Of a stretch of 64,000 nt of DNA, positions 13,501 through 25,500 are shown piece after piece. Under the pieces are notes generated by a model that worked only from the letters and a program-made list of their open reading frames with translations, was not told the origin of the DNA and ran no database searches. The stretch covers positions 69,789,829-69,853,828 of the forward strand of contig OW028573.1 of NCBI GenBank assembly GCA_932294295.1, in the 5' to 3' direction. Within the stretch, counting starts at the first letter, position 1. Each line of letters starts with the position of its first letter. This DNA is from Alitta virens (Eukaryota > Annelida > Polychaeta > Phyllodocida > Nereididae). A program made the position numbers and the translations under genes.

Positions 13501-16500
13501 TCTGGTCTCTCCTTGTGTTCAAGCAACACTTGGTGCCTCTTTTTCTTGGCAGTTTTGGGACCTAGGGATGAAAAATGACGTTATCTGCTCATGTTACATG
13601 ACAGGTGTGGTAGGGCGAACAAAGGCAGTCCTGATCCTCATCTTGCCTTCTTCTAGAACTAGAATAGTGGGACTGCTTCATCCTTCGCTCCGCCTCGAGC
13701 ACACGTCTAGATCAACAAAAATCACCTCGCTTTTTCTCAGTAATGTTGGCCAAGCAAAGAGAGAAATAGACATATCACATACAAATCTGTGTGTAAAAAA
13801 GAAAAAGACATGTCCCACTGAAAAAGTTTTGTGTCAGTAGCGTGTAAGATCTCCGTAGAATGTAGCAGCCAAGAAGGATGGCCTAGAATCGAATACTCAT
13901 GGTTGAACGATCAAGTTGAATGACCATCTCTTCCGTCTTGGTCAGTCTTGACCACGTCCACTACATGCATAATTACAGACTAGTCACCTTGACCGTGCTA
14001 TTAAGGGCCAAGGGCAGCACCTGCAGGACCTTGCTGACCACTCATTGTCCGTGCTAGGTCGGCCCTTCCCCCCTCCCCCTTGAAGGACTGCTAGGCATGT
14101 CTAATTGAGGAAAGGTCACACTGACACGCAATAAACGTGTTTATGCCAGGATCAAAGTTCACCGCGTGCGTCTCAATATTCTGCAAGCTTTTAGCCTTGC
14201 TTCTCTTGGCCCTGGTGGACGATGGTTGCCTGTAGTGGCCCTGGCCTCTCATCAACCCACTCCACTCCCAGCAGCCTTGCAGTTTATCGCTTTGGTCTCA
14301 TGTTTCTGTCAAGGTCGCCCATTACCATCCAAGGACATGGCCTTCCCAACTAACAACTTCTGGCATCACCGGATACTCTTGCTGCTGATGCTGCGGGTGG
14401 GTAGGTTCTGCAGGTGGGTAGGTTCTGCAGGTGGGTAGGTTCTGCAGGTGTAATACACACATCAATATGGCGAACAATCGGGTCATACGAGTTCATGACA
14501 GGCTGACAGACCTCTAGGGGGGCAGATGACAGACCTTAGGGCTTCATATCAGACCTTTGAGGGTTTCTTCACAGACATTTTTGGATGCAGAATTTTGAAG
14601 GAGCATCCTCATCCGACCTGCTGTTGTCGATCTGGGTGATAGATTGCTCCCTCTGCAATTATCTCTGCTCTGCCATTCTGACTGTCACCGCTGCAGTGGG
14701 AGGCTGCTTGCCTACTGATGGATGTGTTGGTTGAGAAAAAAAGAAAAAAGATGGGGACTGCATGCTTGTTGTCTGTCTTGTCCCTGACCACGCAGCTGCC
14801 TTTAATAGGATGTAGGAGAGAGTTGTTTTCTGGGACACGGGGTTGTTGATAGTGTCATTACCCGGCTGTTAAGGCCTGCCACTGATCGACAAAATGACCA
14901 TGTGCCATGCGACGCCCAAAACACCAGCTAATCGCTCAAATTGCGAGCTTGGCCATGGACGCCAGGCAAGGGACACGGTCCTACAGACACGAAGGGCCAG
15001 TGGAAATCAGGGCTAATTTGCACTGGGGATGACACTGACACACCTGATGGTCACCTTTGTCCTGCTATAGCCACACTGGACATACTGGACATTCTCATAG
15101 AATATCGTGCAGGCCAAGCAAGCTGTAAACAGATGCAGTGTCTTTGCACTTTATGTCTTGCACACACGGAACCCACCATTCAGCCTTATAGATTTTGTCC
15201 TGCTACAATTACAGCGAACCTGTGGTTTTGGCCCTCGTCAATAGGCAGATAAAGCAGATCCCTTCTGTTTGTCAATAGAAGAATATCATGTTGGGCAGTC
15301 ACCTGCGAACGCCGGTTCGTGGCCTCGGGTCAATTGCATTCAGAGAAGAATTTCTGATTCTGTTTATTCTCTGTACTAAGCGGATCAGGACTCATTGGAA
15401 GACATTCTACTTATAGTGATCTGGGCAACATTCTACTTAATGTGATCTGGGCAAGAATTTGCAGACATTTTTCGGCGTGTCTACTGTCAAAAAGAACAAG
15501 GCTCCGATGTCCTTCATTAAGAGAGTCAGCCAAGCAGAGCAGACAACTGTCTCTCCCACAACATATTAATAATGATAGTGTCCCGAAATTTGGCAGCTGC
15601 CCTAACACTTGCAATGCATACGGTGTGTTATGCTTCTGATCATATAGAAAGTATCAGTGTTTCAAGATTGTTGCCAAGACATATATCAGTGTCGTGGCTC
15701 TAGCTTCATTACTTGGCAAAGGGCCTCACAATTTGCACTTGGAAGGACTGGCTCAGCCTGGCTGGCCCAAGGATCAGAGTGGCAGGCCGCCTGACCTCTG
15801 CTACTGCCTGCTGCTAGACTGCCAAGCAAGAAGGAGGCAATTTCCTCTGCCTAGCCCCATGAATATGGCACAATGATTCAGTGGCAATGAGAAGTGGGGA
15901 TTAAGCCTGTGATTGATCGCTGATAACCAGATGCTGATCCATAGAGGGAATAGGTGGGGGTCAGGCAAGTGCAAGTGACCAGGCAGCTGACCCAATGACC
16001 ACTGCATGCTGGTCTGCCATGATGGCCTGCCCTGTCCACCAATGAGATGCTGATGGCTCCTGGCTGCTGAGCCTGCTCGATTATCAAGCAGAGACAAGTG
16101 ATGAGCTCAGGGAAATGAACGTCATATTGAGTATTGGCGAGCAGGGTGCCAGTCCATCCCAAGGGCTTAGACTGGTCGCTTAACGTTCGTCGGGGTCCCA
16201 TAACAACCGCATCTGCATTGGGATATCTATTGCTCCCCAAGTGGCCCTGGTGTATTTCGCTCATTGCAGCCAGACAGCCTGCTATTTCGTATTCATTTTG
16301 ATGTTGGACTTCGTTTATGTGAATACGTTATGTCCCCTGGCCATCTAGGTCCCTCGCCCCATCGTTTTAGACCAAAAAATGATGCAAAAGTTGCGGACAG
16401 GCTTTTGATGGAGATGGGGCGGAACGATGGGGGCTGTCAGGGTCTGCAGCAGTATCTCAGGGCATCTGTCATGCAGGGCCGGTTGCTGATGTCTTGTGAG

Positions 16501-19500
16501 ATGCGCCATGAAAGATTCAGCGACAGTTATGGGCCAGCGTTGTCAAGTGGCAGGCAGTGGGGGCCATTGCAGCTGCTCGCTTCTCCGCGACCATAATGTC
16601 TCCATCAACTTGCTTGGCCCCTCAACATCTCTCCATGTTTGTCTTGCCGGGCCCTGCAGCTTCCTCTTTTCTACCTGCAGTTTGCCTTGCCTGCTCCTTC
16701 AGTGTGCTCCTGCAGTGCCCTGGCCATTTGTGGCTTCCTTGGACATCCATTAGCAATGAAGCCATCCTGCATACAACATCAGTTCCTTGGCAAGCTCCTA
16801 GCAGACCTCTCTCTCCTAATACTTCTGACTTAATGAACCTATGCATGATACATTGCCCTCCTTGCTTCCATGGAGCTCCTTGGCCACTGCTCTCCTCACT
16901 GTAAACTACTTTTTTTTTCTCTTTTTCTTCTTGGCTCTGGATGTCCATACAGCTATACTACCTCTCTTGTCTATTTTGTGCTGGACACTCCTACAATTGG
17001 CACGCTCTTGTTCTAGTTCTCGAGTTTCAGTAGTGTGTCTGATACTGTCTATACAGATATAGAATAGTCATTAATCCAAGATGAAAAGTAGATCCACATA
17101 GTTACTACATATGATGTGCAATAGTATGTATGCTAATTATAGCAATGCTCCACTTGTATCACAAAATGTGTATGAAAACCAAACCGAAGAATCAAGAATG
17201 TAACTGGGAATGTCACAGCATTTACTGTGCACAAAAGCACCAAATCAAGTTAGATTAGAATCTAGCACTGGCCTACCTCTACAAATGAATATAGGGGTTC
17301 CTCTGGTGTATCAGACACTTCAGTCCTCTGGTCTGCCCCAGGCAATAATTTCTTGCCTCTTTTGGAGTTGGCAAGAAGTAAATTGCTAAGTTAAAGTCCA
17401 GGACATCTGCCTTTTGGGAGGTTCGAATACAGACACCTAGGGCTATAGCATGATGAGTTCACTGAAGGCAAATGGCATCAGTAGCCTGATTGTGATCTTG
17501 ATTATGACCAAGATAAAACTTGCTTTAGACTCTCTATTCTTCTCTATGTGTTTGATGTTTTGGTGTGAAATGTTTCAGCTGGTGGCCTCTAGTTGATTTG
17601 GTTTGCAATTGTATAAATAGAAAGTAGCGAGAAGCTTAGGCTTGCATTCATTCAGAGCAAAATCCATGAGTTGTTTAGTGTATCTACAGGGTTTTTTGTG
17701 GCCTCTGCACCAGCTGCAGCGTCACCCAGTATTACACTGCGGATGATTGTGAATTTCTCTTGGGATGGTAGTCAATTTGCTATCCGTACTTAGTGTATAT
17801 TAAATGTCAATTTACATCATGCTGCCAGTTGTCTAGTGAGTGATCTAGTGAGTAATGGGAAGTTGTATTAGCAGTCAAATTATACCGTTGTTTGATGTTG
17901 TACTGTGGTATGCAGATCCAGTGAGACCTAGCGAGTGGTCTGGCAAGTTAATTGGGGAGTCTATGGACCTTGTGAGTCTTTTTATAGCTCAACTCATGGA
18001 GCGTGACTTACACACATACAAGTACTGTACACCTGAGGAGGGGTAGTGTGAGCATCGGTGGTTCAGTGGTAGAATGCTCGCCTGCCACGCGGGCGGCCCG
18101 GGTTCGATTCCCGGCCGATGCAATTTTGCTCCCTGTCGGCAACTTCGGTCCGTCTTGAAGGTTCCGAACGAGGCAGATATGGCAGATTTGACACTGATCG
18201 CAAATCTCCAAATATCTCATTAAAGAATATTCTACGCCTAAATTGCAATAGCCAATGACAGGACCCATAAATCCTGATATTAGTAGTTAATATTGGTCGT
18301 GAAAGTAGCAGAGTGAAAATAGAATTGACCAATTATTTAGGTGTAGAATATAACAAATTATGGATGGAGAGTCGACCAATAGGCCTATGCAGTGTTAAAA
18401 CTGCATATTTGTCGACTCATCATTCTCTTTATAATGTTGCCCATAGTCAGTGTTTCCAGAATTTGCTTGAAATGTTGCGTCATTTTCTGGAAGTAGGCCT
18501 ATTTAGCAGTATAGTGTCCTGGAATTCATTTCACGACTGTTACCTGTTGCAGCCTTGCTGTCTGCCTGCAACTGTTGAACTGCCAATTATTGATAAAGCC
18601 GAGAACAGGATGCAGGATGATGAGAAACTTTAGCTGATAACATTATTATGTTGTTCAAGAAAGGCGAGACTATGTCGATGTAATTGAATTGCATCAGCCT
18701 AAAGTCAAGAGATATAGGACTAGAAAGAAAAAGAACCATTTGAACTGGAAACATCTTTGATATAAATTGGCTTTGCAGCTCTTTGTGGCCTTGAATTTCA
18801 ATGAATGAAAGTATACGTAGCTTTCAGAATACATGTTCAATTAGCGTGATGCCAACGTGATAACAACATGGCTTGTTGTCTGCAGGTCTGCAGGTGTTGT
18901 CAGGGCCTGCACTGCAGACAGCCTTGTGTAGATGCACACATTTAAAGGCATTCAGAAGTTAAAAAGCATGCCTCTGCTCCGTTATTAGGACAAATGAATT
19001 AATTTAAGAAATAAATAAATCAGCGTCTGAAAATACTAGGGAAGTCTGCCTCAACACAGGAAGATGGCAAATTGGATTTCCATGTCACAAAGACTCCAAT
19101 TTCGAGCGTTCTTGTGCGTTATTGCTGGCAAATATTTATCTTTTGAGTGCAAATTGAAAAGCGGGCGCTGAAAGCGGAAAGGGCCGCGCAGGCAGATATG
19201 GCGGCGCCAAATGGGATTGGTGAAAAGATTGGCGCGAACTGTGGCTGCGAAGCAGACGATATAGCACCAATAGCAACGATGAAAGGAGGGAGTAGATGTG
19301 AGAGAAATGTGGGCACTGGTCGCCATGCAAATTAATCGCCTTGTGAATTTTGCAGCATATTACAACAGCCTGTAGGCCCCCATTCATCAGCTTACACGCA
19401 TTCTTATGATTCTTGACGGCTGTCTGCCTCCGGGCTGCTTTGAACCGTTGCCCAGATACAAGATGCGGCCATGACATGATGCGCAACCTGCAGCAGCAGC

Positions 19501-22500
19501 TGTACATCATACATGTTATGTTATGGCTTTGCTGCTGCTCCAAGTGCTTTTTGACAGGGGAATCTTTTTGGGGGCCAGTGGGATTTCGTCTGTCACTTGG
19601 CTAAGCCTTCTCCTTCGTCTTTGAATGTCTGACATTTTGCTGGAGGCAGCCATGTTTTCAAGGTGGCCTCTGCAACTTTTGCTGGCTTTCTTCTGCAATC
19701 CATTCTTGTCTGTTCTAATGCACCTTAGAAACACTGTCTTAGACTTGCAGTTCTCCATTTTGCTCTGAAGGTCATTTGTGTATAATGTATCACCACTTGA
19801 TCTTTGAAACAAGGCTTCTTCGAACCATAAAACACTTGACGCGGAAAATTCACGCAATTCTTCATTAACTGTCACGTGATCAGACCGGAAGCGGAAGGTG
19901 TTTCCACCGGAAGGAAGTGTCAGATGCATTCACCTCCATGACACATCTCCTTCCGGAATAGTGACAGCGGAAAATGTTTCAGTTATCTTTAACTCATCTG
20001 ACAGATTTATACCTTTTGAAGAATGCATTGTGCTCGCTACAAATGTGTTACAATAAATGGGAATTGTGAAAAATTAATGACTTGCTTTGGAATGAAGCTA
20101 TGGGAAAAGAGGCCATTAATACCATTAATATCTGGGACATTCGAGGCTGTTGTTCTTCCTCACAATTGATTTGATTCAAGACATATCACCTTTTCAGTGT
20201 GTAGCTATATATTGAAGTTAGCATTGATGTGTGTGGCAAAGTCCATAGTTGTGATCATGGTCTTGGTTCGGTGCTTGGAATTGTTTATCATAGAGTTAGC
20301 TAATCCATTTTATCGCTAACAGGATACAATTTGTTGCCCTTAATAAGTCAGTTTTAAAATCATGTATACAAGATGCAAAACTTAAATCATCTTCAGTGTA
20401 ATCAATATAAAATTGGCTCACTGATATCACATAAATATTTATTTCTTGTAAAATGAGGCTAGATGAAAGAGTTTAGGGCCTAAAGGGATTTGAAGTTTTG
20501 AAAATATTGAAAAAAAATTGAGTCGATAGAATCACATGGCTGCAGAAATTGCAGTGAATCCAAACCAGGTCTTTGTAATGACATTGCTGGTGTGTGTTAT
20601 TGTACTCAATTCAGTCCCTTAAAAATTGGTTCATCGTGGTGTCTGCAGCACCTGACCGAACACCTGACACTCAATGACAAACTAATTGCAGTCATTAACC
20701 TTATTGCATTATTAAGGACAATTAGCAATTTCACTAATTAGGTCAATTAGACTTGAGTGTCATGTCTTGTTAGTTCTGACGGCTTCGAGGAGCCAGCATT
20801 TGCTTCATGCTACATTTTGCTTTGTAAATCCGATCCTATAAGTAGATAAATTGGATAATGATAGATAAAATGAGATGAGATTCGTGTGTATTCTCATATG
20901 ATAAATTATCTGATATTGCATGACAAAGGGGTGATGCAGGACTGCAGTGCATACTCATGTTATTAATGATAGTACAGAACATGTGAGATTTATGTGAATA
21001 TAGTGCATGAGCCAACATTTATTGCAGTTAGCAAATATATACCTTATAAGCAAAAAATGCATATACATTAATATTTTGAATAGAGGATGTTTTATGATCT
21101 GTCTGGACGGGAAGGCATTGGGAAAGCATGTAGACTCGTCCTGAATAGCCAACATTAAGCAAATAAAATACAAGTGACATCAAAGTTCTCCTATAGAATG
21201 AAGCAAATTACATTTTATTAGCAGAAATGTATTGATTTTGAAAGTTGTTTTTACTCGGAAAAGAGCAGCTTGCAGTCCACTTGATAACAGTTGACATCAT
21301 TTCCTCAGACACTAGACATTTTCATTGCGGGTGATTTTTCTTTAAATTGTAGTTTGCTGTTGAAATCATGAATTTCAATGAATCATTCATGGTTTCATTT
21401 TGAGAGTCAATTTGGTCGTCCTGGAAATGACCTGCAACGAGAGAAACTGACCTTAGTTGTTGATAAAGAGCCTTAATTAAAAAAAAAAGGAGAAAAGAAA
21501 TCCTCCTTATTCGTCTCAAATTAATTTTAAAAGAAAAATATATGTGAAGTTGTGATATACTGTTCTGAATTGAATAAAAAAAAAAGTAGTAAGACGTGTA
21601 GACTTGAAAATTTAACAGTAGCAAGTGGCGTATGTTTAAAATTATCTGAACAATAATTCCAAAGAGAGAAGGAGATCTCCTGTGAAGGAGGTCGTTGCTA
21701 TTTTTAGCAGAACGTGGCGATTGGAATCTTACATGGTGCGGGGAATAAAGGACGGGGAAGTTGGTAGACAATGTGATGATGGCGTGAGACAGACTGCAGC
21801 ATCACCCTTAATTGTTGGTGAAACGTCCTGATCACAAGATGATGAGGTCTTTCTGGGCTTTGATCAGCCTCTGCCATCATTAGCTCAGATTCTACGACCG
21901 TGTGTCTCCTCTCGTGTGTTTCTGCTTTACGTCTGCTTTCTGAGTTGTGCAAAGGGAAGAACGCGTCATTACGTTCGCCCACACGCTCCGTCACTCCGCC
22001 ATCAGCGTCGTATGACGCGTCATGAAGGGCTATATAGCATACGGTGCTGAAACTGTGTTACTACGTGGCATAAACTGATAGCTTCAAACTGCAGTATATG
22101 CATTATGCAAAATGGTGCATAGAATCAGCTAAAAAATGCAGGTCATGCAATGATGGACTAGTTATGTCTCGTTGAGTGCAGGACAATTCATTCACTTTGA
22201 CCTTTAAAGCAATTTTTGTTGTCAAATATTGACCTTATTTGACTTCTGCATGTTAGAAATTTTAAATACAGTTGTCAGATATTGGTCTTTCGAAGATTAA
22301 ATATCAGATTATTATCAGAAAATACAGTTTGAATTACATATTCAGAGCATCTTGTGTAGTAACTGTCCTGCTGTGAGCTACATAGTCATCCATCATTTTC
22401 TGACACACCATAATTGCTTTCTTAAATATTAATATCACGTGAAATCACATGTATTCATGATTATGTAACACTGTTATATCATTGGCAATTGCGAATATAT

Positions 22501-25500
22501 TCAAATTACTCTTCGCTGCATATTGCATATGTGACATGTAACATATTATGTATGATGCTGCCATGTAATCTGCACCACATATGCGCATAATGATAGTGTT
22601 ATTACATCCAGTCCCTAGATGACACACACATGTCTGTATCCATCTCAAATATGCTGCTAAATTAATAATTGATTTCTCCATGGTATATCCAAATCATATT
22701 TCTGCACATGGCATTACGTGTGCCTCTTAATTCGAAACATGTAAATTGAATGCTATAGATATAATTGAATGACATTTGGCAATTGGTATGTATATATACA
22801 ATTTATATATGCCGTTACATTTGTCAACACATGCTTATATTTATTATAATTACATATTGATTGAATTGATTAATTGTCATATCGACTTAGAAATTGAATT
22901 GATTAATTTCTTCATGTTAATTTAAGTAAATCTGGCGTCAGTTTGTGATTTCATTTGAACTCTGTTTGTTTCTCATTTGTCACATTATTGACTCGGAGCA
23001 TAGGGTCCAATAATAAAGGGCTATGTCCTCAACAATAGATGAGCTCTGTTCAATTATTCATGGCCTGACGTGTGAAGGTGCTGCTCCTTAGAACTCATGT
23101 ACTAAGTGACCTTTAGTTTCTTTTATGCATTATGTATTACAGGGCAATAAAAAGTGCAATATATGTCTCTTGGGGATTGTAAATCTTAGTTCTGGGAAAG
23201 TGGGATGTATACAAGTAGTAAGAGGGATTAAGAGAGGAGCTTGTATTACTGTCACAGCATTTCAATGTCTGCCAGTTTGTCCGTGTCTGGCAGTGTTTGT
23301 CAGTCTGCCAACCAGTCTGTCTTATTCGGTAATACTGTTAGTGGCTGTTGGTGTCTGTCATTGGCTGTCAGTGACTGTCTGTAAAATGTACTGACATCAA
23401 ACTTCCAACTGGGAGGTACTTGCAGTTATTTTCTCTCAGGTTCCCTCGACAGAATTTCAGACTGCAACCAACGCCCAAATCGATTGGAGGACGACCAAAG
23501 GGGTGAGATTTGCAAACTCAGTTATTGTGGCAGCGTGTTTGTGTTTGGAGATGCCTGAAAGGGTATGGGGTTCTGGTGACCTCACACAATGGACCTGCCT
23601 CTCTGGCTGTTTGGATGCTGAGCTGGTGCAGCCAGAGATGCCATTGATGCTGGGAAACAGAGACAGGGATCCTGCTATTGAGAAGGGATCAATCTGCCGT
23701 CTCCCCCCACAACTTGAAGGCAGACTAATCAATTGATACCCCCCCCCCCCCTCCCAATCTCACCACTCTGTGTTTTGGCCAGGCAACTCCTCTCCCTGAG
23801 TCTTGCATTGATCTCCTTACATTTGCTAATGCCCACTTTGCTCAACTTCACTTTGGTTCTGTTCATCTGCTCAGTGGGAGAGTTCAATGCGAACTTACAT
23901 AGGCATTAGTAGGTGCCACCGGGTGACCCTGCATCACGCCATCCACTGACTGCAGCATCTGGTGGTCAGGATATCTTGATTGATGGCGTTTCTTGTAAAT
24001 ATGCTCAGCTTTATTGCTGCTTCTGACTCCCTGCTTACTGTTCTGGCCTGAGTAATGACCCAGTCACGTGATACTCCATTGTTCGACCATTGTTCTAGTG
24101 GTCAAGTGACCTGACAAAGTAGTAGAATGCGTGTGGTGTAAACTGAAGACCAAGGGCCCCGTTATTGACCGTTTTGTCCAAATTTTTCAGCGACGTTAGA
24201 GAGATCACCTGACACATGGATATCTCACACATCATGGCTATTTTATCAGCAGCAGTAGCAGTAGTAGCAGAGGCAACAGCAGCATCAGCAGCAACACGAC
24301 CCCAGTCTGTTAGAAATCCCCATGACACGAGCTGTCAGAGTGTGAATTTGCCTTGTCAGAACGAAGCATAACCTGTCAGGTGCAGGCAATTGATAATGCT
24401 CTCAGCCCTGCATGTGTATGATGACAGGGCTTAGCATCATCTGTGAGTTGGGGTGTGGGCCACCTCATTGGGTCATGGGTCATGGGGTTAGGTGGGCATG
24501 AATTTCCATGATATACCTTGCAGCAAGGCTTTGCGAAGCATCGATGAGCTGAGAGCCTACTGGGTGGCTAGCCATACTGGGGGATGATCCCTTCTGCCTG
24601 GGGATGATCCTTACAATGATCATTGTCTGATCCTCTTTGATCCTTGGACACTTGCATCTGGTCCTCCCCATTAAACATGCTTCAAACACAAGGCCTCCTT
24701 GAGCCATCCATCTCTCCGCCTCTCATCTCCCAGGCGCTTCATCCTCATACATTCTGAATCTCATCTACATCTGAGGAGCCGAGCTTTCGTTTGTCATTGA
24801 ACTGCAAAACTCTTTGATGCCGCTTCTAAAGCTTCGGCTTCGTCTGATCAAATCGCTACTTTCCATGTTGTAGATGATAAAATGCAAAATCTGAAAAGAT
24901 ACACAAATCTCACTCGTATCTCTGCTTTTTGTCTTTGCAGAGGAATATTACTCCAGGAGCAGAAAAGATACTCAGAAGCAATAGAGAGCTACAAGATGGC
25001 CATACAATGTCGTCCAAAACTTACAAGTATGTTGCTATGGGTTTTCTTTCATTTTCTTTTGCAAACAGATACAGGTACAGATGTCTCACTAAGCCTTTTG
25101 AATGGCCTCATATCTTTTTAGCAAGATAGATAAGAAAGAAAAATTCTGTATGACATTCTATGTGCCTGGCAATAATCTGAGCTCAATACTGACATTTACT
25201 ATTGCAGTGGCGTACTTAAATCTGGGAATCGTATATGGCTTGACAGGCAAAAAGGCTGAGGCAGAAGAGGTAAGGCTAAATGTCACGTTTTTATGCCGAT
25301 AAAAACATCATTGCATCTAATGACATACACATTGGCTATTGCTTTTTGTCAATATTTCCTCATAATGTAGTATTACATTTATGCACAACATATAATTTCT
25401 TTACCCATTTTCAGATGTACATCAAATGCACTGATATAGACATCTCAGGTTTAAAAGACCCACGATTGCATGAAAACACCAAGATCTCTGCATTATACAA

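Larger units (their letters stand above)
12414..24940 (+). other. TMTC2-like intron (12.5 kb) with a tRNA gene and regulatory-looking clusters
   Basis: Phase-2 intron from GTAAGT to GTCTTTGCAG, the largest in the window. It contains a 17-bp triplication (14396-14446), a tRNA-Gly (18052-18122), a GC-rich block (about 19145-19325), a GGAA/CACGTG cluster (19873-19972), a TAATTA-type cluster (20680-20752), a 13-base C run (23739-23751) and a GCA-rich repeat (24247-24300). No TMTC2 exon or nested protein gene was recognised; ORFs up to 149 codons match nothing I know. Confidence 0.7.

Noticed and set aside
19516..19929. 137-codon minus-strand ORF overlapping the ETS cluster
   Set aside because: Not recognisable; several unrelated chance ORFs in this window are as long. 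Worth revisiting only if transcription is shown.
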